From CAYFMS01 sp964462325 (GTDB lineage Bacteria > Patescibacteriota > Patescibacteriia > UBA9934), in contig CAYWYQ010000003.1 of NCBI GenBank assembly GCA_964462325.1, forward strand, positions 1-60,913: a stretch of 60,913 nucleotides of DNA, read 5' to 3'. The notes under the pieces were generated by a model that was not told the origin of the DNA, did no database searches, and saw only the letters and a list, made by a program, of their open reading frames with translations. The stretch's first letter is position 1; each line of letters begins with the position of its first letter. Of this stretch, positions 14,800 to 24,306 are shown in pieces. The position numbers and the translations under genes were made by a program.

Positions 14800-17187
14800 A
14801 TGTATGACCATAAGAATATTGACGCGAAATGGCAAGAAATATGGGAAGAGAAACAGGTATTCAGAGCTCTTGATCCATCGGAAACAGATAAAGATCCATA
14901 CTATTGTTTGGTTGAATTTCCATTTCCGTCAGGTGCAGGACTTCATGTAGGTCATCCGCGCAGTTATACGGCGTTAGATGTTATTGCACGTAAACGTCGT
15001 ATGGAGGGATATAATGTCCTTTATCCAATCGGGTGGGACGCCTTCGGTTTGCCAACAGAGAATTATGCGATTAAAACGGGTCGCAATCCTCAAGAAGTTA
15101 CACAAGAGAATATTGCAACATTCAAGCGCCAATTGCAGGCTCTTGGGTTGAGTTTTGATTGGTCAAGAGAAGTGAGTACGACAGATCCAGAATATTATAA
15201 ATGGACACAATGGATGTTTTTGGAGTTTTTCAAGGCAGGACTTGCGTATAAAGATAAAGTAGCAATCAATTGGTGTAAAAGCTGCAAAATTGGTCTTGCA
15301 AATGAAGAAGTAGTTCAGGGGGCATGTGAGCGTTGTGGTGGTGAAATTGAAAAGCGCGAGATTGAGCAGTGGATGATACGCATTACGGATTATGCGGATC
15401 GTTTAATCGAGGATTTAGATAAAGTAGATTATCTTGAAAAAATTAAAAAATCTCAGATTGAATGGATTGGAAGGTCTACTGGTACGGAGATTGATTTTCG
15501 TGTCAGTGATTCTGATCAGATGATAAAAGTATTTACCACACGGCCGGATACTATTTTTGGTGCGACATATATGGTGCTTGCACCAGAGCATTCGCTTGTA
15601 ACCGAGCTGACTATCGATGATCAGCACTCGGAAGTTGAGTCATATGTAAAAGAAGCAGCGAAGAAGTCTGATATTGATCGCGGAAATGATGAAAAAGAAA
15701 AGACGGGTGTATTTACAGGTAGCTATGCGGTGAACCCAATGAATGATGAAAAAATACCTATTTGGGTGGCAGATTATGTTTTGATGGGGTATGGAACAGG
15801 TGCCATTATGGCTGTTCCTGCTCATGATGAAAGGGATTTTGCCTTTGCAACGAAATATACTATCCCGATTATTGATGTGGTTGACGGAGAAGGGGAATTA
15901 CCGCGACCGGGAAGTGGATCATCGGTAAATTCTGGTGAATTCGATGGACTAACCACAGAAGAAGCGAAAGAAAAAATCACAGCAAAACTCAAAGAAATAG
16001 GAGCTGGGAAAGCGACGACAAATTACAGATTGCGTGACTGGGTCTTTTCTCGTCAACGTTATTGGGGGGAGCCAATACCTCTTGTCCATTGTGAGTCTTG
16101 TTCCTCAGAAACAGATGGCTGGGTTGCGATACCGGAATCTGAACTTCCGCTTATTTTACCGGAAATTGAAAAATATGAACCAACTGATGATGGTAAGTCT
16201 CCGCTTGCATCAGATGAGGCATGGGTGCATACGACATGTCCTTCTTGTCATGGTCCTGCGAAGCGAGAAACAGACACTATGCCGAATTGGGCTGGATCAA
16301 GTTGGTATTTCTTGCGCTACATAGACGCAAAAAATAATGATGCATTTGCATCGGAAGAAGCGTTAAAATACTGGACTCCAGTGAACTGGTATAACGGTGG
16401 AATGGAGCATGCAACACTTCATCTTCTGTATGCTCGATTCTGGCATAAATTCCTTTTTGATCGCGGCCATGTGCCAACGGATGAGCCATTTGCAAAACGT
16501 ACAAGTCATGGATTGATCATGGCGGAAGATGGTACCAAAATGAGTAAATCCAAAGGTAATGTCGTGAATCCTGACGAAATTGTGCAGTCTTTCGGTGCAG
16601 ATACATTACGTATTTATGAACTATTCATGGGACCATTTAGTGAAGCAGTTCCTTGGAGTACGAATGGTGTTATTGGTATGAAGCGATTCTTGGATAAAGT
16701 TGTTCGCGCTGCTGAACACATTTCTGATTCCGAAACAGAAGAGGTGATAAGGGAATTGCACAAAACAATACAAAAAGTGACAGAAGACATTGAAGGAATG
16801 CGTTTCAATACAGCAATTGCGCAAATGATGAGCTTTGTGAATCTTATAGGGCGAACTCAACAGATAACACAAGAGAGTTTTGACCTCTTCCTTACATTGC
16901 TTAATCCGTTTGCGCCGCATGTGACGAATGAATTGCATAGCTCAGAAGAACCTATTGATCTTGCAGAGTGGCCTGTATTTGATCCGAATCTTGCAAAAGA
17001 TGATCAAATTGAACTTGCGGTACAAGTGAATGGAAAATTACGAGGGACAATTATGGTTGCTGCTGACATCACAGAATCAGAAGCAAAAGCGCAGGCTCTG
17101 GAATCTGAAAATGTACAAAAGTTTGTTGTATCAGAACCAAAAAAAGTTATCTTTGTACCGGGTAGATTGATCAATTTTGTACTATAA
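14800..17187 (+). CDS. leuS: Leucyl-tRNA synthetase
   Basis: LeuRS charges tRNA-Leu. The start at 14800 (MYDHKNIDAKWQ) gives the normal bacterial N-terminus. The class I signature appears as HVGHPRS near residue 47, CP1 editing-domain sequences include TTRPDTIFGATYMV and GTGAIMAVPAHDERDF, a zinc-like CKSCKIGLANEE...CERCGG pair lies near residue 165, and KMSKSKGN lies near residue 570. A C-terminal anticodon domain ends in VIFVPGRLINFVL. At 795 residues it is slightly short but complete, and the editing Asp region appears intact. Confidence 0.96.
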   Translation: MYDHKNIDAKWQEIWEEKQVFRALDPSETDKDPYYCLVEFPFPSGAGLHVGHPRSYTALDVIARKRRMEGYNVLYPIGWDAFGLPTENYAIKTGRNPQEVTQENIATFKRQLQALGLSFDWSREVSTTDPEYYKWTQWMFLEFFKAGLAYKDKVAINWCKSCKIGLANEEVVQGACERCGGEIEKREIEQWMIRITDYADRLIEDLDKVDYLEKIKKSQIEWIGRSTGTEIDFRVSDSDQMIKVFTTRPDTIFGATYMVLAPEHSLVTELTIDDQHSEVESYVKEAAKKSDIDRGNDEKEKTGVFTGSYAVNPMNDEKIPIWVADYVLMGYGTGAIMAVPAHDERDFAFATKYTIPIIDVVDGEGELPRPGSGSSVNSGEFDGLTTEEAKEKITAKLKEIGAGKATTNYRLRDWVFSRQRYWGEPIPLVHCESCSSETDGWVAIPESELPLILPEIEKYEPTDDGKSPLASDEAWVHTTCPSCHGPAKRETDTMPNWAGSSWYFLRYIDAKNNDAFASEEALKYWTPVNWYNGGMEHATLHLLYARFWHKFLFDRGHVPTDEPFAKRTSHGLIMAEDGTKMSKSKGNVVNPDEIVQSFGADTLRIYELFMGPFSEAVPWSTNGVIGMKRFLDKVVRAAEHISDSETEEVIRELHKTIQKVTEDIEGMRFNTAIAQMMSFVNLIGRTQQITQESFDLFLTLLNPFAPHVTNELHSSEEPIDLAEWPVFDPNLAKDDQIELAVQVNGKLRGTIMVAADITESEAKAQALESENVQKFVVSEPKKVIFVPGRLINFVL

Positions 17188-17203
17188 CCAACATGTTACG
17201 CGT

Positions 17204-18496
17204 ATGAATATTGCAGTTTTTGGAGTAGGTTATGTTGGTATCGTGCAGGGAGCTTGTCTTGCTAAGCTGGGACATCGGGTTACATGCGTCGATATCGATC
17301 AAGATAAAATTCAGAAAATCAATAATGGGCAAATGCCTATTTTTGAACCAGGATTAAAAGAGTATATACAAGAGGCACAGAAAAAAAATAACATTTTTTT
17401 TACGAGTAATGTGAAAACGGCGATGCTTGATGCTCCTGATATTATTTTTATTTGCGTACAAACACCACGTGATGAGGACGGGAATTGTAATACGTCATAT
17501 GTGGAATCGGTTATTGAATCAATTGTTCCTCATTTAGAGAAAAAGACATTATTGACGATAAAAAGTACAGTTCCTCCTGGTATTAGAAATATTCTTGAAC
17601 AAAAATTTGATTCACCTCTCATTGAGTATGCTTCAAATCCAGAATTTCTAAGGCAAGGCAAGGCGATAGGCGACTTTATGAATCCTGATCGTATCGTGCT
17701 TGGTGTAGGTTCTCAGTGGGCAGAGCAGCAGTTACGAAATGTGTATAGTGCCATGAAAGCACCAATCTATGTGATGTCAATCGAATCGGCTCAACTATCA
17801 AAATATGCGGCAAATACGATGCTCGCAGCGCGGCTTTCCTACATGAATGAAATTGCAAATATTGCTGATGCTGTTGGGGCAGATGTGCAGGATGTAGAAA
17901 AAGTGGTTGGTTCAGATGTGCGTATTGGCTCAAAATTCTTGCGCGCTGGTGCTGGTTTTGGCGGTTCATGCTTTCCGAAGGATGTGCTTGCGCTTCACTA
18001 TACCGGAAAAGAACAAGGGTATGAATCCCTTCTTATCTCTCCTGTCATTGAAGTGAATAATAAGCAGCCATTACGTTTTGTGGAGAAAATCATTTCAAAA
18101 TTAGGGGATTTGAACGGAAAAAAATTAGCGGTATGGGGCCTTGCATTTAATGCACATACAGATGACATTCGTGAATCACCTGCCGTTAAGATTGTGAAAA
18201 TATTATTAGAAAAAGGTGCGGAAATATGTGCATTTGATTCAAGGGCAATAGAAGCATCGCAAGCGGTATTCGGTGATACGATTCAGTATGTGAATACCAG
18301 AGAAGAGACATTGCCAGCAGAAGCGGTACTTGTTCTAACGGAATGGCCAGAATTTGATTTAGAGGATTGGGGTAATGTCAAAGCAAAATTAAGTACTTCG
18401 TATGTCTTTGACGGGAAAAACTTTTTAACAAGAGCACGAATACAGGATGCAAAACTGATTTTGGTTGGAATGGGAATATGCGAGGAAGGGAATTAA
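17204..18496 (+). CDS. ugd: UDP-glucose 6-dehydrogenase
   Basis: The enzyme oxidises UDP-glucose to UDP-glucuronate for surface polysaccharides. The NAD-binding motif GVGYVGIVQGACLAKLGH opens the protein, SNPEFLRQGKAIGDF sits mid-way, and the catalytic Cys is in GFGGSCFPKD near residue 255. The C-terminal UDP-binding domain begins near residue 300 with WGLAFNAHTDDIRESPA. I start it at 17204 (MNIAVFGVG). Related GDP-mannose dehydrogenases share this fold, so substrate assignment is likely but not certain. The stop overlaps the comEC start by 19 nt. Confidence 0.9.
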   Translation: MNIAVFGVGYVGIVQGACLAKLGHRVTCVDIDQDKIQKINNGQMPIFEPGLKEYIQEAQKKNNIFFTSNVKTAMLDAPDIIFICVQTPRDEDGNCNTSYVESVIESIVPHLEKKTLLTIKSTVPPGIRNILEQKFDSPLIEYASNPEFLRQGKAIGDFMNPDRIVLGVGSQWAEQQLRNVYSAMKAPIYVMSIESAQLSKYAANTMLAARLSYMNEIANIADAVGADVQDVEKVVGSDVRIGSKFLRAGAGFGGSCFPKDVLALHYTGKEQGYESLLISPVIEVNNKQPLRFVEKIISKLGDLNGKKLAVWGLAFNAHTDDIRESPAVKIVKILLEKGAEICAFDSRAIEASQAVFGDTIQYVNTREETLPAEAVLVLTEWPEFDLEDWGNVKAKLSTSYVFDGKNFLTRARIQDAKLILVGMGICEEGN

Positions 18497-19935
18497 CAAA
18501 ATCTTGGGCACTATTCATCATTCTTGGAAGTTTTGTGCTTGGTGTGGGTGTCGCTTCATGGATAGATCAATTTTTTTTACAAGCATGTTTTGCCTTTCTT
18601 GGTATTTTTATTGTCGGGAAGGTATTTGCGAAAACAGAGCTCATTTCACTATTTCTTGTTTTGCTTCTGGTATTATCAGGCTATTCAATTGGGATTTGGC
18701 GAATATCGGAAGCAGGTCCTCAGGTTCATTCATCGAAGCATTTACCAAATGCACTCATCACCTTTGAGGGGCGAATTGGGGATGTAGATGTCTCAAGTAA
18801 TAATCAAAAATTAACGATTCAAGACATTCATTACGGTGAAAGAAATATCGAAGATAAAATTCTTGTTTTTACTCCTACTTTCCCTCCATTACGTGTAGGG
18901 CTTGATGTTCAGATCTCTTGTGAACTGCAAGATCCTGCTCCATTCGAAGGATTTTCTTATGATCGTTTTTTGGCTTCAAAACAGATATATAAAACATGTT
19001 TTACACATGATGCACCTATTGTGCTCGATCAGCCGCGAAATGTTCAGGCAGCATTTTGGAAAATAAAGACAGATGCAATTTATGCAATAAGGCGTAATTT
19101 TAATGAACCACATGCGACACTTTTAGTAGGTCTACTTCTAGGAGAAAGGGGATTTCGAGATGTATGGGATGAAGCATTTGTGCGTACAGGAACAAGCCAT
19201 ATCGTGGCGGCATCAGGATATAATGTCACCATTGTGAGCTTTGTGTTATTTGGATTACTCACATGGCTTGGTATAAAAAGACAAATAGCTTTTCCATTTC
19301 TCCTTTTAGGGATACTAGCCTATGTCTTTTTGGTGGGGGCTGATGCGCCTATCATTCGTGCAGGAATAATGGGTGGCCTTGTTTTGTTGGCACGATTCAT
19401 GGGTCGAAAAACAGAGATGAAGAATATTATCATACTTACGGTGTTAATCATGCTTATCCAGAATCCCTTTTTATTAAGAGACGATGTTGGTTTTCAGCTC
19501 TCCGTTCTATCTACGGTAGGACTCATTTATATAAGTCCCTTCCTTGATGCACGACTCACATTTCTTCCAAAAGCATTTTCTCTTCGAGAATCATTTACGG
19601 CGACGATTGCTGCCACGGTAATGACATTACCAATTATTATTAGTTCATTTGGACAATTATCTCTTGTGAGTCCATTTGCAAATATAATAATCTTGCCAAT
19701 CATTCCCTATGCAATGCTATTTGGAATACTTGCGATTACGATCCCAGAGATTGGTATTATCTTTGTAGGGATTTCCTGGTTATTGCTTGAGGCGGTTCTT
19801 TGGGTGGTCCGTCTATTGTCTGATCTTCCATTCGCTTCAATTCAAATGAATGGATCGATACTGTATATCTTGTTCACTCTCTATATTTGTTTATGTATTT
19901 ATATGTTAAGAAAATCTTCTCGAGCCTCGTTTTAA
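18478..19935 (+). CDS. comEC: ComEC/Rec2 competence protein, membrane part
   Basis: ComEC forms the inner-membrane channel for DNA uptake in transformation. The 485-residue protein has two N-terminal transmembrane helices, a soluble OB-like domain (about residues 80-190, with a Cys pair at SCELQDP and KTCFTHD) and the Competence domain with HIVAASGYNVTIVS near 240 followed by multiple helices. The C-terminal metallo-beta-lactamase domain usually fused in ComEC is encoded separately by the next gene, which overlaps it by 43 nt. Together they would rebuild a full ComEC. Confidence 0.9.
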   Translation: MRGRELTKSWALFIILGSFVLGVGVASWIDQFFLQACFAFLGIFIVGKVFAKTELISLFLVLLLVLSGYSIGIWRISEAGPQVHSSKHLPNALITFEGRIGDVDVSSNNQKLTIQDIHYGERNIEDKILVFTPTFPPLRVGLDVQISCELQDPAPFEGFSYDRFLASKQIYKTCFTHDAPIVLDQPRNVQAAFWKIKTDAIYAIRRNFNEPHATLLVGLLLGERGFRDVWDEAFVRTGTSHIVAASGYNVTIVSFVLFGLLTWLGIKRQIAFPFLLLGILAYVFLVGADAPIIRAGIMGGLVLLARFMGRKTEMKNIIILTVLIMLIQNPFLLRDDVGFQLSVLSTVGLIYISPFLDARLTFLPKAFSLRESFTATIAATVMTLPIIISSFGQLSLVSPFANIIILPIIPYAMLFGILAITIPEIGIIFVGISWLLLEAVLWVVRLLSDLPFASIQMNGSILYILFTLYICLCIYMLRKSSRASF

Positions 19936-20759
19936 TATCAGTACTGTTATTACTGGCAGTAGGTTTGGAATTCCTTTCTCCCTATACACTTTTTGAGCAA
20001 GATAATGTAACCGTTTGGGTTTTTGATATAGGGCAAGGAGATGCGATCTTTATTCAGAGTCCACAGGCGCAAATATTGATTGATGGCGGTCCCGATAAGA
20101 GTATTGTTGAAAAAATGGAAGCAATTTTACCGTTCTGGGACCGGTCTATTGATTATATGATTAATACACATCCTCATGCAGATCATGTAACAGGACTTGT
20201 TCATATGCTTGATTATTATACGGTTGGTACCGTTTTAACGACGGGTCAAAAATACGGAACATCAGTTTATAATTTCTTCCAAGAAGAAATTCACCAGGAA
20301 TACATTCAAGCCGGACAAATAATTGATTTAGGTGAGGGGGCATCACTTGAAATTATTTGGCCAGAAAAGAGTTTGGAAAATCGTCGTTTGAATGATCCAA
20401 ATGCAGGGTCAATTGTTGCGGTTTTGCATTATGGTGATTCATCAATGCTCCTCACTGGTGATTCAGGTGTAGAAGAAGAGCATGAATTTTTAGCCTATGT
20501 AGAAGATGCAGATGTATTAAAAGTGGGACATCAGGGAAGTGATACATCTACTTCAAATGCCTTACTTGATAAAATTAGACCGGAACATGCAATTATTTCT
20601 GTTGGAAAAAATGACTATGGTCATCCTCATGTAGAAGTACTAAACAGATTAATACATGCAGGTTCCGAAATTTGGAGAACGGATGTTCATGATGATATTC
20701 GTGTCGAGATGTATATGAATACGATTTCTGTTTCAAGTCATCGTCTAGGAATTGATTGA
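19893..20759 (+). CDS. ComEC-type metallo-beta-lactamase domain protein
   Basis: The protein equals the third domain of ComEC, proposed to degrade the non-transported strand. It begins with one transmembrane helix (residues 5-25), then VWVFDIGQGDAIFIQ, the metal-binding HPHADHVTGL near residue 93, LLTGDSG with a metal Asp near 190, and KVGHQGSDTSTS with His near 213. The ATG at 19893 is preferred to the TTG at 19887. The reading frame differs from comEC, so this is a true split and not a stop-codon fusion. It probably partners with the preceding membrane protein. Confidence 0.88.
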   Translation: MYLYVKKIFSSLVLISVLLLLAVGLEFLSPYTLFEQDNVTVWVFDIGQGDAIFIQSPQAQILIDGGPDKSIVEKMEAILPFWDRSIDYMINTHPHADHVTGLVHMLDYYTVGTVLTTGQKYGTSVYNFFQEEIHQEYIQAGQIIDLGEGASLEIIWPEKSLENRRLNDPNAGSIVAVLHYGDSSMLLTGDSGVEEEHEFLAYVEDADVLKVGHQGSDTSTSNALLDKIRPEHAIISVGKNDYGHPHVEVLNRLIHAGSEIWRTDVHDDIRVEMYMNTISVSSHRLGID

Positions 20760-20784
20760 CGTAGCTTTTATTTATTGATAGAAT
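20756..20784 (+). promoter_or_regulatory. ndk promoter
   Basis: TTGACG (20756-20761), 17-nt spacer, TAGAAT (20779-20784). The -35 box overlaps the stop codon of the preceding gene. Confidence 0.65.
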
Positions 20785-20806
20785 TGCACAAAATTGAACA
20801 AAAAAT

Positions 20807-21277
20807 ATGGTAGATATACAAAAAACTCTCGTACTTATAAAACCGGATGCTTTACAGCGTGAACTAGCTGGAGATGTTATTAAACGTTTCGAGCAAAAAG
20901 GATTGAAAATCGTTGGAATAAAACTAACACTTTTAGACGAAACAACATTAGAGGAGCATTATGGTCATTTGGCAGACAAGCCATTTTTCGCAGATCTTAA
21001 GAAGTTCATGATGCAAACACCGGTTGTCGCACTTATTCTTGAGGGACTTGGAGTTATTGATGAAGTAAGAAAGATCGTTGGTGCGACAAATCCTCGTGAA
21101 GCGGACGCTGGAACGATTCGAGCGGATCTATCAATGAATGTACCTTCAAATATGGTGCATGCATCAGACTCTTCAGAGGCAGCTGAAATAGAGATAAAAC
21201 GTTTCTTCGATGAAAAGGAAATATTTGAGTATAAGAAATTTACTGATATCTATCACTTCGGTGAAGGGGTAGAATAG
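20807..21277 (+). CDS. ndk: Nucleoside diphosphate kinase
   Basis: Ndk balances NTP pools by phosphotransfer through a histidine. The family core is clear: TLVLIKPDALQRELAGDVIKRFE at the N-terminus, GATNPREADAGTIRAD near residue 105 and the active-site NMVHASDS near residue 128. At 156 residues it is about 15 longer than usual, with the extra sequence around residues 60-75 and at the C-terminus. It is monocistronic with its own promoter. Confidence 0.95.
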   Translation: MVDIQKTLVLIKPDALQRELAGDVIKRFEQKGLKIVGIKLTLLDETTLEEHYGHLADKPFFADLKKFMMQTPVVALILEGLGVIDEVRKIVGATNPREADAGTIRADLSMNVPSNMVHASDSSEAAEIEIKRFFDEKEIFEYKKFTDIYHFGEGVE

Positions 21278-21316
21278 TGTTGGGGAAAGACTGTGGAGAA
21301 ATCCATGGTTTTTTAT

Positions 21317-21345
21317 TTGCGAAAATCATATTTGAGGTAGATAAT
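21317..21345 (+). promoter_or_regulatory. Promoter of the candidate ncRNA
   Basis: TTGCGA (21317-21322), 17-nt spacer, GATAAT (21340-21345). No convincing start codon with a ribosome binding site follows. Confidence 0.55.
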
Positions 21346-21351
21346 AAAAGT

Positions 21352-21614
21352 ACTTCAGTCGGTTGTTCATGTGATTGGCCAATTTAAATTTGAAAGAATC
21401 CATTGTCATTCTGATATCTGCGCGTTTACGCAGTCCGGCTGCTTCGGAAAAGGAAGTAAGTGGGGATTCAGCGGTTGTCCAGTGTCTTTGTGTCGCCATT
21501 CAGGCTAGGCTTGCATGTACGAAACATAAACACATTTACCCGAATAAGGTACAGGACCAATACACATGCTCTGGCTGAAGTTGAATAGAATCAAGGTTTC
21601 CCCTTGATTTTTTT
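21352..21614 (+). ncRNA. Candidate non-coding RNA, class unknown
   Basis: A promoter upstream and a strong terminator (AATCAAGG/CCTTGATT plus T-run, 21589-21614) bracket about 263 nt. Inside are local stems such as CTGCG/CGCAG and a longer-range GAATCC/GGGATTC pairing. An open frame with a TTG start (21375-21578) exists, but it lacks a Shine-Dalgarno, and its composition is unlike neighbouring genes. I compared it by eye with hallmarks of tmRNA, RNase P RNA, SRP RNA and 6S RNA and found no match. It may also be a short ORF transcript. Confidence 0.4.
21589..21614 (+). terminator. Terminator of the candidate ncRNA
   Basis: Perfect 8-bp stem AATCAAGG/CCTTGATT with a five-base loop and a run of T residues. 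Confidence 0.8.
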
Positions 21615-21662
21615 GTTCATTTTTGTTAATTTACACTGTCGTTGTTTTGCATTGGAGGAAAA

Positions 21663-22928
21663 ATGACGGACACGATCATTGTCAAACCAGAAGACAGATT
21701 GCTCTTTTTGCCATTCGAGCAAGAGCGAAACGCAATTGAACAGATGGGGGAGATCTACGCAAAAGTGCGTAGTAATGGCACAAAGGCACGTGCGGCGTAC
21801 CTTCGCGCATTTCGTGAAACGCACCGTCGATACGGTCATCTCTATGATGTTGAAATAGGACCGAGGTCATTTTGGCATTTGGTGTTTGAATCGTCTCGAA
21901 GAGCAGAAGACGATATTCGGAGGGTGCAACACAATTTCATTAGGCTGGAAATGTGGCCGAGTGTCTCCGTACCTAACCTCATCAGTGCGCACCTTGGGCC
22001 TGTACGGTTGCTTGAGATTGCGACCGGTGAGGCGTCCAATGACATGGAAGATTCTATGCGTTGGGGGGCGATGCGAAAGCTCATCATCGCACATCAATAT
22101 GCCCTGATCGATCTTGCATATCCTGCGGATAGAATCGGTATGGATATTTTCGAAATCGAGCGTATGCTGAAACCGAGAATTAATTCCAGTGAGCTTGTTA
22201 TGCTACATGTGACGGCGAGAAGGAATCCGAAAGCCGATTTCCGCGTCACAAAGCAGAGTATTGTTCTTCATCAGGATAAAGGTGAAGCAATGGAGCGCGC
22301 AAGTCAATTGGATCACAAAGGGCAGATCGTACACGCTGTGTACAACTTGCGGTGCAGAGTCTGCTATGTGAACAATGTTACGTATTTAGTGTACACGGAA
22401 CCTCGAGGAAAGAGCAGCTTGTCAACTGTTCTGAAGTTGTCCCGAAAGTCAAGGAATGATTGGCTGAAGGACCAGTGTGCTTGGAGAGATGTGCTGGTCG
22501 CAGTCATCGAAGAAGGAAAAATGCGACTGGCAAATCGTGATGATGCGAAGTATTATCAGGTCTTTTGTCTTGACGTGCTATGGCGAAGTCCTCTATTTGC
22601 AGAACCTGAAGACAGACCTGACGATGAATACAGAAGTGGAGATTATTGGGGGCTCAAGGTTCTCGGTCGTTTTCATCGTAGACTTGATGATGACCCCGAA
22701 GTCATTTTTAGTGGCCGAGTGGAGCATCAGATCACCACCCTGCGTGATTGGCTCGTAGCACAAACTGCTACAGACGAACTCAATCACCTTGTACGGCGTG
22801 GTTTTCAGCTGGCTGATCACCTTCTCCCAGATTGGTTTCCTCAAATAAACTGGGAGGCTGAAGATGTACGTGAAGATCATATTGCGTACTGGAGACAAGG
22901 GGTTATGCCACCACTGCATGAAATCTAA
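21663..22928 (+). CDS. Unrecognised 421-aa cytoplasmic protein
   Basis: I do not recognise this protein. The ATG at 21663 is chosen because a clear Shine-Dalgarno (GGAGG, 21655-21659) precedes it; the frame opens 21 nt earlier. It has no transmembrane segment or signal peptide. It is rich in Arg, Trp, Asp and Glu, with conserved-looking blocks such as GPRSFWHLVFESSRRAEDD near residue 62 and HAVYNLRCRVCYVNN near 222. It contains only a few cysteines and no evident nucleotide-binding loop. Codons end in G or C more often than in ndk or murA, suggesting separate origin. It has its own terminator at 22930-22959. Confidence 0.75.
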   Translation: MTDTIIVKPEDRLLFLPFEQERNAIEQMGEIYAKVRSNGTKARAAYLRAFRETHRRYGHLYDVEIGPRSFWHLVFESSRRAEDDIRRVQHNFIRLEMWPSVSVPNLISAHLGPVRLLEIATGEASNDMEDSMRWGAMRKLIIAHQYALIDLAYPADRIGMDIFEIERMLKPRINSSELVMLHVTARRNPKADFRVTKQSIVLHQDKGEAMERASQLDHKGQIVHAVYNLRCRVCYVNNVTYLVYTEPRGKSSLSTVLKLSRKSRNDWLKDQCAWRDVLVAVIEEGKMRLANRDDAKYYQVFCLDVLWRSPLFAEPEDRPDDEYRSGDYWGLKVLGRFHRRLDDDPEVIFSGRVEHQITTLRDWLVAQTATDELNHLVRRGFQLADHLLPDWFPQINWEAEDVREDHIAYWRQGVMPPLHEI

Positions 22929-22929
22929 T

Positions 22930-22959
22930 ACACACTGATAGCGATCGGTGTGTTTTTTC
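22930..22959 (+). terminator. Terminator after the 421-aa gene
   Basis: ACACAC (22930-22935) pairs with GTGTGT (22948-22953) and is followed by a six-T run. Confidence 0.7.
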
Positions 22960-23000
22960 TTTTTACAAAAATATGGCACTATTGAGGTTGAAATATACTT

Positions 23001-24301
23001 ATGAAAGAAATGCATATCAAAGGAGGGAGGCCTCTGTATGGAGAGGTGGTAATTGCAGGAGCAAAGAATGCGGCCTCTAAAATGATTATTGCGACATTAT
23101 TAACAGATGAAAAGGTGATATTACATAATGTGCCTCTACAGCAAGAAACCGATATTGCAAAGGAGTTAATTGAAACGACAGGGTCTATATGTAAAATTCA
23201 TGGACATGTATTACAAGCTCATCTCAAAAAGGTACAAAATATATCAACAAAAGCTCAATCAAGAAAAAATCGACTTTCTATCTTGCTTGCAGCTCCATTA
23301 CTTCATCGAGCGGGAGAGGCACGTGTTGCAAGACTTGGCGGTGATAAAATTGGCCCAAGACCTGTAAATTTTCATATAGAAGCTCTTCAAAAGATGGGTG
23401 CTCAATTTTCTGATGAGGGTGATAGCTGGCTTTTTAAATCTCGCGGACGACTACAGGGGGTACAAATTGAATTACCTTATCCTTCTGTGGGTGCAACCGA
23501 AACAATGCTATTTGCTGGAGTACTCNNNNNNNNNNAAAAGGGAATACTGTTATTTATAATGCAGCAATCGAACCCGAAATCATGGAGCTCATCATGATGC
23601 TTCAAAAGATGGGTGCGATCATTTCTGTGGGAGCACATCGAACGATTCGTATTACAGGTGTAGATAAATTACATGGATGTGAACATAGAATATTGCCAGA
23701 TAGGCTAGAAGCGGCTTCATATGCCTGTATCGCTTTAGCGACAAAAGGGGAAATTTTCTGTAAGGGCGCGAAGCATGATCATATGATTACCTTTCTCAAT
23801 GCCGTACGTATGATTGGCGGTGAATACGATGTGCGTCCAAACGGTATCTTATTCAGAGGGAGTAGTGAATATAAACCTGTATCTATCACAACCGATACAT
23901 TTCCGGGGTTTGCAACAGACTGGCAGCAACCCTTCGTTGTCGTTATGACGCAAGCCATGGGAAGCTCTATGATGCATGAAACGGTGTATCAAGATCGATT
24001 CCGTTATACAGAAACATTGAATAGAATGGGAGCGAATATTACAATTGACTATATGCCGGATACGATTCGCGGAAAGTTTCAATTACAGAATTATAAGCAA
24101 TCTGCAATCATTTATGGACCGACACCGCTCACGGGAACGAAGATGACCGTACCCGATATTCGTGCAGGGTTGGCATATGTTGCGGCGGCACTTGTAGCAG
24201 ACGATATATCGATACTCGATGGAATAGAGCATTTAGAACGCGGATATGAAGACTTGCACGGAAAACTTGCTTCCATTGGTGCAGATATTCAGATAAAATA
24301 G
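23001..24301 (+). CDS. murA: UDP-GlcNAc 1-carboxyvinyltransferase MurA, interrupted by an assembly gap
   Basis: MurA makes the first committed peptidoglycan precursor from UDP-GlcNAc and phosphoenolpyruvate. Ten N at 23526-23535 split the frame, but both halves align with the family: AGAKNAASKMI near residue 20, GPRPVNFHIEALQKMGA near 118, then after the gap KGNTVIYNAAIEPEI and the TDTFPGFATDWQQP block. The frame is restored if the true gap is 2 nt (or 2 plus a multiple of 3), so the gene is very likely intact at about 430 residues. The active-site cysteine position (115) is Asp, a natural variant known to give fosfomycin resistance. Confidence 0.9.
23526..23535. other. Assembly gap (10 N) inside murA
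   Basis: Ten N residues replace a short piece of the murA coding sequence. Alignment of the flanking codons to the family suggests that a single Ala codon is affected. Confidence 0.95.
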
Positions 24302-24306
24302 CGCAT

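Noticed and set aside
21352..21614. tmRNA, 6S, SRP or RNase P RNA
   Set aside because: I found no tag-peptide frame, T-arm end, GGAAGC-type SRP loop or RNase P core motifs by eye.
23001..24301. murA as a frameshifted pseudogene
   Set aside because: The frame change coincides with 10 N of arbitrary length; the flanking residues align directly with the family if 2 nt are missing.
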